Assembly (NCBI GenBank): GCA_028023455.1 | Contig: JAQFVV010006354.1 | Span: 868,001 to 932,000 of the forward strand | Source: Epiperipatus broadwayi | Taxonomy: Eukaryota > Onychophora > Udeonychophora > Euonychophora > Peripatidae | DNA length: 64,000 nt | Direction: 5' to 3' | Shown: positions 26,246 to 37,801 of the stretch, piece by piece | Layout: every line of letters begins with the position of its first letter | How positions within the stretch are numbered: position 1 is the first letter of the stretch | Notes under the pieces: generated by a model | Seen by the model: only the letters and a program-made list of their open reading frames with translations | Databases searched by the model: none | Told to the model about the DNA's origin: nothing | Made by a program: the position numbers and the translations under genes

Positions 26246-29200
26246 TAAATTGTTAAATATTTTTTAGTAATTTATTTAGTTTGTGCTTGTAGCTCAATCC
26301 AAATATATTCTTTTTACACATTTATGCTAGTTAATATTTCCAGCACTGAAAATAATATAATCCACTAGAGAACATGCTCTGATGGCAGTAATACTTAATT
26401 ACGATGGTTTTTTTAAAAAAACTTTTCCAAGAGTAAACTTTCTTTTTAAAAAGTTTGATGTCTTTGAATTTCTTTTTAGTGAAAGTGAAAACCAAATAAA
26501 ATACTTTTGAGAATATTTTAAATTATAAATTATCATCATCACATTGGCTAATATTATATTTTTGAATTAATATTTTTATTTGACTTTTATTGACCATTCA
26601 ACTTGTTTATTTGAACCAAAGCTTACAGTACACATCTTGAAGATGTCATTACACATGTTGAAGAATGTATCATTGTATATTTTATTTATCTTTGTTTTCT
26701 GGGTTCAAACTCATCTTTCATCTAATATAAACATACAGTGGAAAAATATAAATCAAATCCAGACAGCGAAAATTTTTACTGTTACAATATACATACATAT
26801 ACCACAATCAAGGTTATTCAACCATTATGTTCTGTGCATAAGGGAGTCTGTCTCAATATATATCCAAACTTATTTAAATAGCAAGTTTCTTTTTAGATAA
26901 AAATATAAGATGGAAAAAGCATAAAAATGCTTAATTTAAATATTTTAAGAAGTATAAATATAAAAAATAAAACAACTATTAATTTGATGTCTTTTAGACT
27001 CATTAGAAAACATGGCTTGTTTCTTTTGAAAAAGTATGGTAGTTCGGTTGCTTTATATGGTTGGTTTACCATTATTATAAGATATATTAGTGTAGGTTGT
27101 AGGTTTTTTTTTTTTTAAAAAATTACTTTCTGCAGAATTCACTTATTAATTTTTTAAATTAAAATAATTTGAAGACATCAGTAAGTTACAGACAGTTAAC
27201 TTAGAACTAAGACATTTCCTTATTGCCCAGAAAGGGTTTTTTTTTCTTATCTAATTTTCATGCAAAGATTTTGTAATAAACCAAATATGATGTTTTGCTT
27301 GTTTATAAAATATTTTTGATTATTTTTACACACTGTTGATTACTATTTAAAATAAAAAAAAAACATACCCACATACATTTTCAATTTATTCATTTATCTT
27401 TTATTTTTTGAAATAGAACTCAATAAACTTTATTATGATACATAGAAAACCACATGTCTATTATGTCATTATCTATTAGAATTGGCATGATGGTAAATTT
27501 TTTTTAAATATTGTTATTATTATGAAGAAAACATCATATTTAAAAGTAAAATGTGATAGATTTATCATAAATTTATTTTTTATCATTCACATGAATGTTA
27601 AAAAAAAAAATTTAAAAATAATTTGTTCATTATTTGAGTTTTTAAACTAACTTAATTGATGATATTTAAAGTTCATTGTTCTATTTTACAAATCATTTTT
27701 AAATATTTAAAAAGGTAAAAAATATATTTTTAAAATGTTAACTTATTGAGATTTAGTATAAAATAAAAAATTTATACAGTAGGAAGGTTAAGCATTTTCA
27801 AAAACTCTCACCCAATTGGACAAAACAAAATGCCATATTTTATAAGAAGTAAAATAATACAATTTACATTAATATAATTATTTTTTAAATAAGATTATTT
27901 TATTAATTAAATAAAAGTAAAAAATCTCTTTGGGAAAATGATTGCATTAATACATACCCATTTAGTAATATAATTTTTAATGTATATATGCCAGTATCTT
28001 TTGATGCAGTGAGAGCTCATCTTTCTGCCATGCCCATGATGACTTTAAATGTTATTCAAATATAACTTAAAAAGATTAATTTTTTTAGGTAACACATCAT
28101 TCGCAAATCTAGCTAATTATCCAAACATGACCTGCAAATAGGTATTTCATTAAATGAAAGAAAACTATTTAAACTATTAAAACAAATCAAGTAACAAACC
28201 TGATGTATAATGCTTTCCTCTTTATTATCCTGCCATAAATGGCTTATAACCAGGTTTTTCTTTTGTAATAAGATAATTAAAGATCATTTTTCCTTATCTT
28301 TGATCTATATTAAGATCTTTGATAAACTAATTTTTATTGGAAAAAATAAAGATTTACATGTAAATTAATAATTGAATAATGAAAAAACTTGTTTGATATT
28401 GCGACCAATTTTAATATATTTCCATATAAAACATTAAATTTTAAAATTTCTTATTGTTAAGATAGAAAAAGCAGCCATTTGAAACCATATACCAAATTTG
28501 GAAAATAAAGCAGCCAATCAAAATTATAATTAAAGTCATATTCACATCATTAATTGTAGTTAAAATTTTTGTCTGCAGAGGCCTCTAGAATCAAACTTTT
28601 TTTTGGCAATTGTTTATTATAGTTTTATATTGTTTGCTATTTTTATAAATCAATTTATTTCAACAGATGGTAAAGCGACATTATAAAATAATAAAAGTTC
28701 TCACATTACTTACTTGCAGATATATTTTATGGAAACAAAAACATAAAATAACTTATAGTATTAAAAATAATTGTATTATTAATATTCATATAAGATTAAA
28801 AATAATATCCAAAAAGTACTTTATAAAAATGATGTGTAGGTATATATATATGAGCATGTGTGTGACAATCAAATTTTAGATCTATTATCAGCACTTTCTT
28901 CATATTAAAAAATCTATCAAACCTCTACTATTCAACAATGTCAAAAACACATTAATTATTTATCATATTAAAAACAATTTTAGAAAATTATTTTACATTT
29001 ACAATTGCATTTTATTTAAATATTAATTTCAGATTTTTTTAGATAATATAATATTTAAGTACAATATTATTTGCGCGAAGTAAAATTTATCTCAGCAGTT
29101 TACGACTTTATGTCATAATCAATAATATTTTTTGTGAAAATCGAAAATGTTTTAGATGCGGTTGCGCTTCTTGTTAAAGAAAATGTCGAATCAAAATATT

Positions 29201-29585
29201 AAATAAAAAAACACAAAAATATTAAGTAATTAACCTTTCTCTCTTTTTTAAAAAAAGACAGTTATGCAAATATAAAAAAATGCATTTATTATTTATTTTT
29301 TTAAAATTAAAAAAAAAAAAAAATCCATTTCACAAATTGATTTCTTATTATTATAAAGAATAAAACTATACATCGCAAGATATTGATGCTGTCAAGATTT
29401 GTGAACAAATAATTTTTTTCAACTATCGAAATATTAACCAAAAGTTATTAGAAATTTGGCAGGCATTTATAGTATGATAAAAGTTGTTACAGCTGACGTT
29501 AAATATTATCAGCAGTTAACGAATATTCAGCAATAAAGACAAATATAAATGATCGCAATGAAAATATTTATCATCCTTTTGAATC
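26246..29585. other. AT-rich sequence, no supported gene
   Basis: No gene or element is recognised. Two modest plus-strand open frames at 26580-26900 and 26927-27118 are hydrophobic, AT-driven and match no family I know, so I do not call them. Poly-A/T runs occur at 27103-27123 and 29311-29324. Confidence 0.55.
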
Positions 29586-30110
29586 ACTATCATTATCAGT
29601 CCATTGTAAGATGAAGCCGTCTCCAAGTTTAATTTATGTTCTCCACTTCTAACTAATCTATAGGATTTCAACAAATATTCGTATCTCACCTATTCATTGC
29701 TTACATGATCTGAGAATAAACATTTTTGTAATCTTTTGAAACCAGTTTAAGGCTTTAATTGTCCACCTTTTATTTGACTGTTAGCAATATATCTAATCAC
29801 TAAAACACCATCATCACAAACCTTCAGGAAAACAATATCTAATCACATTTTTCTTTCTTTCTTGTAATTATTTCAAAGACGCCATTGATACCTGTGTATT
29901 TTTTCATAAATGAATCTTATTTTCAGTACTTCCATCGTTATTTACAACATACATGCACTCATGTTTTCTTGAGTAATATGAAGTCTCTGGACTGTTTCTA
30001 AGTTTTAGATTCATAAATCAGCTTAATAAAGTCATTTACTAAAAGTTTTCCCTTTGAAGTGCATAGGTATATATTTAAAAAATTTAAATTATTTTTACCA
30101 AAAGTCTTAT
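29586..30110 (-). pseudogene. RTE-type LINE 3' fragment, strongly decayed
   Basis: The minus strand is homologous at DNA level to the better-preserved RTE fragment at 54516-55034. Both show, on the plus strand, ATGAAG...TCTCCAAGTT, a CCAGTTTAA...TTCAATTGTCCA/TTAATTGTCCA block, GAAGTCTCTG, and a TTACTAAAA...TTTGAA...GCATAGG block, in the same order and spacing. It corresponds to the last ~170 codons of an RTE ORF2, after the reverse transcriptase core. Many stops and small indels interrupt the frame, so it is much older than the 54.5 kb copy. No 5' portion is present. Confidence 0.65.
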
Positions 30111-30237
30111 GTTAAAAATTTATTAAAATTTTATCCGTATTAATAATCCTACTAAGATATTTATAATAGTTAATTTCTAATTCATTACTATCAATTATTA
30201 TTTTATTGCTTTTTGAAAAACTATTGAGGAATAATTG

Positions 30238-30859
30238 TGTTGTGTTTGGTCTGGATTACAGACCCAACTAACAGTAAATAATATAAAATAATACTGAAAC
30301 AAGTATTATAATTTAATATATTTATTATGTACAAATATATACAAACAATATACAGTATACAAATGAATATTTATAAGTAGAATCTTGGAGTTTATTTAAC
30401 TCTTGTGTTTTGCCTGCTGCTTGCTTGCCTTATGGGTAAGGTCTATGACTCTTCCAGCTATACAAGACAGCTTGCCTCGAGCCAAGTGTGATCTTAGGAG
30501 CATCCGGTCTCTGTGAGACTTGCCTAGCTGTGTAGATCTAAATAGCATAGTGCTATCAATGGGAATACTTGCTACTGTTTAGGTTAGCAGAGTTTTCCTG
30601 GGAGAACGCAGAGTGTCTGTTTAGGTTAGACACATTCTTCCCTGATTCTCACAAAAGGCTGACTATTTATACCCAGATCCCTGACCTCATTGAAAACCTT
30701 TGAATTCAGAAAGCATCATTGCTCATTGGCCTGTAATAATCATTGGCTATGCTTTTATCTATACATCAGCCTATTGGCTTGTGGCAAACAATGCTTAATC
30801 CAATCAGATAAGGTGGAATCTGGAATAGTCTACTTCTGAGAGAAGGGATGACTATAACA
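30238..30859 (-). repeat. 3' LTR of the Gypsy element
   Basis: 622 bp with TG...CA ends, homologous to 33017-33655. On the minus strand it holds a TATA box (GGTATAAATAG; plus-strand TATTTATAC at 30664-30672) and an AATAAA polyadenylation signal (30321-30326). This order fits a U3-R-U5 layout for minus-strand transcription. It lacks about 17 bp near 30420 relative to the other LTR. Confidence 0.9.
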
Positions 30860-30959
30860 TCCCTCCACCTGGCTAAAATTTAGCCTAGAGAACAGTCATG
30901 CAGGTGTGCTGGAGGATGTCTAATGCGCTTCAGTGCTGGTTCTGGTTTTCTGCTGTCTT

Positions 30960-31500
30960 CGGTTTGTTGGTCCTCCTTGCTTGTACTGCATGTCTCTGTA
31001 GCTTCATTCCTTGTGGTTGCATCAGTATAATATAGTCTAAGTTGCTTTCGATGGTGATGATGTTGACATCCATCTGCTGTTTTGATTATAAAGGTGTGGA
31101 GTCCTTTCTATTGGATCACAACTGCTAAAATCCATTTAGTGGATCCTCTATACATTCTGCATAACACTTTAGTCTGCAAAGCTAGTGGTGTTCTGGCCAT
31201 CCCGGTGTTCCAATTTCTCATATTCATTTTTGTTATCAGCTTTTTGTTGACTTCTGGTTTTATCTCTTTTTTCAGTGATAACTGAATTGGTGGTCCTAGA
31301 TACTGACCTAGATCTTTTTTAACCTCTTCAGAGTAATTAGCCTTTAATTTAGCTGATGTTGTGATCTGGTTCACCTTTGTCACTGCAAAGCCTAAGTGAC
31401 TGAACCAGTTATGGCCTAACAACTTGCTGTGGGCACCTGTTGCCACTACCAATGGTAGGTGTCTAGTTTTGTTAGGCATGTAATTTTAACTGTTGTCTAA
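30960..31500 (-). pseudogene. Gypsy pol remnant: end of protease region fused to integrase C-terminus
   Basis: The main open frame (31479-31108) starts in the protease/RT linker: LPLVVATG, LLGHNW and LGPPIQLSLKKEIKP are typical of K02A2.6-like Gypsy polyproteins just before the reverse transcriptase. Within the same frame the sequence changes to VLCRMYRGSTKWILAVVIQ, which matches the C-terminal integrase module. An in-frame TAG (31108-31110) follows, then FIIKTADG and HRKQLRLYYTD continue the integrase tail to about 30965. The deletion therefore removed RT, RNase H and the integrase catalytic core but kept frame across the junction. The frame is separated from the upstream gag-protease frame by a stop and a frameshift near 31480-31500. 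Confidence 0.8.
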
Positions 31501-32545
31501 CCCAAGAGTTTTATTTTTTTACCTTGATAATCTGTTATAGTCCTAGTGCTAGGATGCAGATTATATTTATTATTTTTATTAATGATAGCCCAAGTCTTTT
31601 TTGAAACAATACACACTGCTGACCCTGGATCTAGTTCCATTCTCACTGGCATATCATCAATCATTATACTATGTATAAATCCAGACTGACTGTCATTAAT
31701 GTGATTTATACTGGCAACATGTTTCTTTTTCTTATAGTTGCCTTTGTTGTTTTTTGGAATGGTTTTTTCCATTCTCATATTGGCTGCTTGTCTTTTTAAG
31801 TTTAGACAAGCCGCTCTTATATGACTGACACACTTGCAAAATGAGCACACAGTATGGAGATGTGGACATTCTGTTTGCATGTAGATCGGTTCATCGCATC
31901 TATAACAAGGCTTCACACTCATTGTTGTTGTTGAGCTAACTGAGTGCTTGTCAGATTCAGCCTTATGTTCAACTTTTTGAACAGTATAATTCATTTTTTG
32001 TAATGGCTTTGCCTGACACACTATAGATTTTGCTAGCATGGCTTAAGTTACAGCCTTTTCAAAATCTATATCCGGTGTCATTAATAGCCTTAGTCTTAAA
32101 TTATGATAGTTCATGCCACAAATAAAACGATCGCGTAGTGCTTCATTTAAGAACTCTTTAAATTGGCACGTAAGTGCGAATGTTCGGATTCACATGGCGA
32201 ATTTCTCTAGCCTTTTCTCCCTCCACCTGTGTGCAGAGATTGAAATAATATCTCTGCATTATTGTTAGCAGTTTGGAGGAAATATTCTGTGAGAATCACC
32301 AACGCCTTCTCAAAATTCAAGTCAGCCAGTGTTTCTGACCCAATTTGCGATTTTAATATATTATACGTCTGCGACCCGATTATCATTATCAGCATCGCTA
32401 ATTTTATTTCAGACTGAATTTTATTTCAGACTTTTTTATCTGATTGGCCTGCATATAGAAAATTAGGTGCTCTTTGTAGCTTGACCAGTTAGTTCTCAGG
32501 GAATCCTGGATCAAAAGCTTCCATTGAGCCAATTATACAAGCCAT
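31497..32545 (-). pseudogene. Gypsy gag-protease remnant (frameshifted)
   Basis: Gag starts at ATG 32545 (MACIIGSMEAFDPGFPEN), then reads NWSSYKEHLIFYMQANQI. A 17-bp tandem duplication (32400-32433) shifts the frame; capsid sequence resumes at 32395 with SQTYNIL. A further break and stop near 32200-32207 precede FLNEALRDRFICGM, a gag signature. From 32039 the frame encodes two zinc knuckles, CX2CX4YX4C (His replaced by Tyr) and an intact CX2CX4HX4C (residues 45-58 and 65-78), a Lys-rich linker, and the retropepsin active site written DPGS in place of DTGS/A (residues 137-140). It would bind RNA and process the polyprotein if intact; as it stands it is dead. Confidence 0.85.
32400..32433. repeat. 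17-bp tandem duplication inside gag
   Basis: Two adjacent copies of AATTTTATTTCAGACT(G/T) lie within gag. Because 17 is not a multiple of three, this breaks the reading frame; flanking codons on either side are both recognisable gag. Confidence 0.85.
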
Positions 32546-33016
32546 TTTTTTATTTTATTTTTCTCTGTTATCACGTGAGAAAAATATTTTTTCCCTCCTA
32601 TATTTGCAAGTAACCACTTTATACGATTGTTTGACAGATTTTTTACTCCACCAGGGCGGGCTTCTGTCTTTTTAGAAAGGCTAATTTTGATTGGTTTATG
32701 AAGCACCAATAGTTTTTAGGATCACTTTATATTTCCTCCCAGAAATAAGTGATTTTGACAATGGCTGTTTAGTAAATACTATCGTGTATTTTACTTATTT
32801 TGCCAGATATAAGTGATTTTAAGAATCACTGTTTAATTCATATGTATACATATTTTACTAAATACTTGGACCGTATTTAAGTGTGATTTAGTAATCACAG
32901 CTTCGTAACTTACGAGTGTGTGTCTAAATAATTGTGCACTTGCGTATTTATGTTTTCCAAGTTTTTTTCTTTTTCCAGCCATGGGGGGAAAAATATTTTG
33001 TCAACTGCATAAAATC
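32546..33016 (-). other. Gypsy 5' untranslated leader
   Basis: This is the sequence between the 5' LTR and the gag start on the minus strand. No gag-like coding and no recognisable tRNA primer-binding site directly after the LTR (minus strand GATTTTATGCAGTTGAC). Plus-strand repeats around AAGTGATTTT and AATCAC occur at 32745-32900. Confidence 0.6.
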
Positions 33017-33655
33017 TGTTGTGTTTGGTCTGGATTACAGACCCAACTAACAGTAAATAATATAAAATAATACTGAGACAAGTATTATAATTTAATATAT
33101 TTATTATGTACAAATATATACAAACAATATACAGTATACAAATGAATATTTACAAGTTGAATCTTGGAGTTTAATGTAACTCTTGTGTTCTGCCTGCTGC
33201 TTCCAACCACACTTTATGGCTTGCCTCATGGGTAAGGCCTATGACTCTTCCAGCTGTACAAGACAGCTTGCCTCGAGCCGAGTGTGATCTTAGCAGCGTC
33301 CAGTCTCTGTGGGACTTGCCTAGCTGTGTAGATCTAAATAGCATAGTACTATCAATGGGAATACTTGCTGCTGTTTAGGTTAGCAGAGTTTCCCTGGGAG
33401 AATGCAAAGTGTCTGTTTAGGTTAGACACGTTCTTCCCTGATTTTCACAAAAGGCTGACTATTTATACCCAGATCCCTGACCTTATTGAAAACCTTCGGA
33501 TTCAGCAAGCATCATTGCTCATTGGCCTGTAATAATCATTGGCTATGCTTTTATCTATACATCAGCCTATTGGCCTGTGGCAAACAATGCTTAATCCGAT
33601 CATATAAGGCAGCATCTGGAATAGCCTGCTTCTGAGAGAAGGGAGGACTATAACA
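33017..33655 (-). repeat. 5' LTR of the Gypsy element
   Basis: 639 bp, matching 30238-30859 with scattered substitutions and one ~17-bp length difference. It carries the same minus-strand TATA box (plus strand TATTTATAC at 33460-33468) and AATAAA signal (33100-33105). It would drive transcription leftwards into gag. Confidence 0.9.
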
Positions 33656-34995
33656 AATTGTTTTCTGTAGAACATATAATATGTAACTTATAATTTACTT
33701 AAGTAATCTTTATTTCTTTTTCTATTTTAATTCAAAAATACTATAAAACTGCTATGGAATGTTTTGTAAAAATGGAAGTACTTTATAATATACTATTGTA
33801 CAGTAATTTAAACTTCTTATTATCATTTAATCTAGTCATTGCTGTTGCATTGTATTAAACATTTCTCAGATAACGTCAATATCTAGAGTATATTTCCATG
33901 ATTTAATGCTTTAATCACCACCAACTGCTTCTAAATTATTTGCCTTTTTATAATTTAAAAATTCAAAGCATAATTGAAGCTTTACTAATTACTTCTTTCT
34001 GTAATCTCTTTTGATACTTATACATGAATTCCTGTGTTATTATCATTTTAAATCTAGCTTATTCCTTGGCTAGTTTTATCCAAACTTTTCTATAAATGAG
34101 ACTGATGAAAGACTGAGGAGTCTATAATTATTAATATATTTATTTTCATTTTTATTAAATATTAATACCATTACTATCTACTTCTAAACATGCCCTGTAT
34201 TTTTACTTTACTATGTAAGCACTTAATATATAGCACATCCAATAGTTCATTTTTTTAAACCAATTTTTAAAATACTGTTTACAACAATTTTTTTTTACTT
34301 TTTAAAACTTTTTTATTTATTATTTAATTGCATATCTGATCTTTTTAAAATAATTAGAATTTCAAAACTATTGTGAATGTAGTGATTACTTCATTTTTTA
34401 AAATTACTATATAATTTTAAGTTAAAGGGAGTAATAATATGCAATTTGAAGATAATATTAAATACAATCTTAATGCATTTTTAGTACTGAGTACCTATGT
34501 CGAAGACACTGATTATATTCCTTTAAAAAATATATCCGAAACAGCAGCCAATTTTATAAAATTGAAAATTTAACTGTATATGTTTAAAAATATTCTCAAC
34601 TGAACACTATTTGATTTTCTGTTAATCACTGATGCTGTGCTATTAATAATCCAGATCATTTTAATTTTGTGTTTTATGATTAAATAGATGGTCAGATATT
34701 TTTTCATGTCCTAAAAATACTGATGATATTACATGATCTATTTTAGTTTTATTATGGAATATATATTTACTGTTTTAATTTTATTTTAATGTTCACTCTA
34801 GCTTCACCACGATAGACATAAAAGTAATGCTTCCAACTATATTTGGCCCACTCTCATGGTTGATCATATGCTATCAGACTTAAATTATCATTTATGAATT
34901 AATAAAATGGCCTTATAGTAGCCATTGACCTGGAGATAAATTATTTTGAAACTCATCTCCCCTAAACAAAAACTAAACATAATGATATATATATA
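33656..34995. other. AT-rich sequence, no supported gene
   Basis: Begins with the AATTG target duplication of the Gypsy element. Nothing else is recognised on either strand. Confidence 0.65.
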
Positions 34996-35057
34996 AACAA
35001 AAAATAAAGACTTATAAATCCAATATTGGATTTATAAGTCTTTATTTTTTTGTTTTT
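34996..35057. repeat. Near-perfect palindrome, ~30-bp arms
   Basis: AAAGACTTATAAATCCAATA is followed directly by its reverse complement, extended outward by A- and T-rich tracts. As RNA it would form a ~30-bp hairpin with almost no loop. It lies 50 bp left of a family C MITE and next to TA repeats. It could be a solo short foldback element or a slipped inverted duplication. Confidence 0.8.
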
Positions 35058-35107
35058 ATATGTATTTCCTTTGGTTAGTTTGTTATATATATATATATAT
35101 GATAAAC

Positions 35108-35465
35108 AAAAATGCAAGTTAAAAAACTTGCTAACGCTTGTATTTATGTCCACAGATGGCGTCCTACCAAAAACACCTATCAAGCGTATATTTCGTTTAC
35201 ATAAACGTCAGAGTAGTTAGTATTCACTATCTCTAACTATAATTCCACTTTCAGATCATGATTTCAAGCTATTTGCTATCGTCAGTGAAAGACAGGAATA
35301 AAGAAACTAGATCTAAATACAAACTCTGAGCGTTTATGAAACAATTTCTATTCAGCTTGCAAGCGTGAATTTTTTAGACACGTAATGTCTTCAAACTCAG
35401 CATAGCAAACCAGATAGCTATATGGGTCTGATCTTAGGTGTTTTTGATAGGACGCCATCTGTGGA
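35108..35465. mobile_element. MITE, family C copy 2
   Basis: Terminal inverted repeats of 30 bp (35149-35178 and 35436-35465; TCCACAGATGGCGTCCTA start) differ at one position. The 45-bp leader CAAGTTAAAAAACTTGCTAA... matches that of 13664. The interior (about 35310-35430) is homologous to the 39.8-41.0 kb compound element, including GACACGTAATGTCTTCAAA and ATATGGGTCTGA. TA arrays abut both sides (35077-35100 and 35465-35485). No coding capacity. Confidence 0.8.
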
Positions 35466-35531
35466 TATATATATATATATATATACAAAACAATACAATA
35501 ATTAATACAGTAAAACAATATATATATATAT

Positions 35532-35759
35532 AAATGCAAAACCATAAAACAATACAGTACTAGATTAAATTCAAAATTTTACCAAAATCCTTACACAACC
35601 ATGGTTTCATCTACTACAAATAGACCTTCTCAAGTGAAAATCAACCTAAAGGAAAACATATATATATATGCAAACAACCAAACCTTCCCATAATTCATTT
35701 CAAACTCCACCTTCCCTTAATATCAAAAGAAGTCTTCATAAGATTGATAGCCTCAGAAT
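35532..35759 (-). repeat. Inverted 5' terminal copy of the Penelope element 3' end
   Basis: Reverse complement of about 38071-38338. It includes the last ~20 codons of the endonuclease, the 3' UTR and the hammerhead-like fold. The copies differ by an expansion of TA tracts on the right and a few substitutions. Confidence 0.9.
35594..35636 (-). ncRNA. Hammerhead-ribozyme-like fold, 5' inverted copy
   Basis: On the minus strand: stem I strand CAC, core TTGAGAA, stem II TCTA/TAGA, GAAA, stem III ACC(AT)GGT, T, then stem I strand GTG. The layout is that of a hammerhead with a very short stem III. The CAC/GTG pairing is intact here, whereas the 3' copy at 38234 has GTT. The core deviates from CUGANGA at C3 and G8. 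Confidence 0.4.
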
Positions 35760-37801
35760 ATGTCTAATAGAATTGAATCTTTAAAGGCTCAGGTTAATTT
35801 TCTTAAGTCTTGTAGGTTTTGCAATGTGTTTCCTAATTCATGTAATATTATATTGGATAGGAAATTGGTTTTATTTTCTAATTGTGATTTTATTCTAAAT
35901 TTTAAAAGATTTATTCTTAAACAATTTATTATACAGATTATGAGTAGTTTATCTAATTTAATTGATAGTTATAAAATGTTTAGAAGAAAGTGGGATTTTA
36001 GAAGGAATTTTAATTATTCTGTATTAAATTCTTTTTTAAAGTGGTTTAGGAGTAAGTGTGAAATCACTTATAATAATAAGTATTTCTAGAAATTTAAATG
36101 GTTAATTGGAAAGGCTGAAAATAAAAGTTTTGTGAAAGGAAAAGAGTTTAGATTTGGGTCTTATAAAAATAGACCTGATGCTTCATCTGTTTTAAATTTG
36201 TCAAATTATATTTTGAATGTATCTGATTTGGCTATTTTAGCTAAGGGTCCTGGCTTTGTTCTGTTTGCTAATAGAAGTTTAATTTTTTATTTTTTTTATT
36301 TTATTTTATTTTTTATAGAAGTTTAATTTTTGATTTTGTTTCTGCAATTGAAAGTAATAGTAATATTTCTGATGAAAATAAAATGTCTTTACAGGTTATT
36401 TTGAATAGTCAATTACTTAAAAGAGAAAAATTTGTTTTTGCCCCTAAGGAAATTAGTTTTGTTAAAAAAAGATTGAAAGCCAATGATGTTGTATTATTAA
36501 AAGAAGATAAAGGTGGCCGGTTTGTATTCTTAAATAATATTGATTTTAAAAGTAAAGTTTCTTTAGAATTAAATAATGGAAAATATGCTATTTTAGATTC
36601 TGATCCTGGTAAAAAAATAAAATCTAAATTAATTAAGATTATGAAAGTTATGGAAAATAAAAAGATTTTTGATAGAGATACTTATTTAAATTGTTACCCT
36701 AGTGATTTTGTGGCTCCAAAGGTTTTCTTTAATTTGAAGTCTCATAAAGATAATTTTCTTTTGAGATGTATTTTTGATTTTACAGGAGGAATTGTTGATA
36801 AAATATCAAAATTTATTATAAGATATTTTAAGGATTATATAAAACTGGGTGAATTTTGTGTTTCTTCTTCCTTTGAAGCTTTTAAGAAAATAAATGTTTT
36901 TGTTTTGGATGATGATTGTGTTTTTGGTAGTTTAGACATTGAAAATATGTACCAATCGGTTAATAGATTAAAAAGGATTGATGTTTTTCTTTCAATTTTA
37001 AAAAAATTAGAATGTTTTTCTGCAGATAAGATTAAGGTTTTTCATGATTTGCTTTTGCTGTTAGAGGATTCAATGTATTTTATGTCTAATGATGTGTTTT
37101 ATAAAATTAGAGAAGGTTGGGTTATTGGTTATGTCATTTCTCCATTGATGTGTGCTGTCTATATTGATTATTTGGAGTGTAGTATTATTAATATGTTTTC
37201 ATGTTCTATTAAATTATTTGTTAGGTATGTTGATGATTGTTTGTTTGTTATTCAGAAAGAGAAATTAGAAGAGTTTTTATGTGGATTGAATGGTTTTAAT
37301 TCTAGTATTAAGTTTACAATTGAGGGGTGTGGATTTGATTTTGTAAAATTAAAGTTTTTAGATTTAAATGTTGAGAAGGTTAATGATGTTTTGTTTTCTA
37401 GTCATTTTATAAAACCTAAAAATTTGAGAAATATGATTAGGTCTGATAGTTATCAGCCTTTTATACATAAAAAAATGTCTTTGTTGAATTTTTGTTGTCG
37501 GAATAGAAGTCTTAATAATTTTAATAATGATGCTGATATTCAAAAAAGTCAATTTGCTGCTGAATATGTAGAATTGGGTTATAGTCATGATTTTATTAAA
37601 AAAGTGGTATTTAATAATAATGTTTATAGTCGTGATTTGGATGATAAGAATTTTGTTGGTAAGGATGATGATTATATGTCTTTACCATTTAAAGCATCAA
37701 TTTATAATTTGGTTTATAGGAATAGTCATTTGTTAGGTGGAAAGAAGGTTGCATGGAGGAAAGGTTCTGATTTGAATTCATTACTTAATGGTTCAAAGTA
37801 G
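35760..37801 (+). pseudogene. Penelope-like reverse transcriptase (three lesions)
   Basis: The N-terminal part (35760-36089 and on to about 36270) carries LSNYILNVSDLAILAKGPGF, like the conserved region upstream of RT in Penelope proteins. A TAG and a 44-bp duplication interrupt it. The 472-codon frame 36383-37801 has the RT: DKGG at residues 42-45, APKVFFNLKSHKD at 111-123, motif A GSLDIENMYQSV (Asp185), motif B GWVIGYVISPL (245-255), motif C RYVDD (281-285) and motif D FLDLNV (325-330). The catalytic Asp triad is present. Penelope RTs prime on DNA ends and are related to telomerase RT (family knowledge). Motif B GY-I-SP differs from the usual GSP-type. The frame runs on, after one TAG, into the endonuclease. 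Confidence 0.9.

Larger units (their letters stand above)
30238..33655 (-). mobile_element. Gypsy-type LTR retrotransposon, internally deleted, complete ends
   Basis: The element is 3418 bp, bounded by two direct LTRs that begin TGTTGTG and end TATAACA in plus orientation. A perfect 5-bp target duplication AATTG flanks it (30233-30237 and 33656-33660). Coding remnants lie on the minus strand, so the right copy is the 5' LTR. A purine-rich tract (minus-strand AGGTGGAGGGA, about 30860-30870) sits directly upstream of the 3' LTR, as expected. I could not match a tRNA primer site next to the 5' LTR (33016 downward). The remnants are gag with zinc knuckles, protease and the C-terminal end of integrase. 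Reverse transcriptase, RNase H and most of integrase are missing. The protein order and motifs fit the K02A2.6-like Gypsy group. Confidence 0.9.

Noticed and set aside
31082-31285. Plus-strand open frame across the Gypsy pol remnant
   Set aside because: Antisense shadow of the minus-strand pol frame, which has clear family motifs.
32910-33113. Minus-strand open frame at the start of the Gypsy internal region
   Set aside because: It runs across the LTR boundary with low-complexity sequence and no gag motif; the gag start fits 32545 better.
37364-37588. Minus-strand open frame inside the Penelope RT
   Set aside because: Antisense shadow of the RT coding strand.
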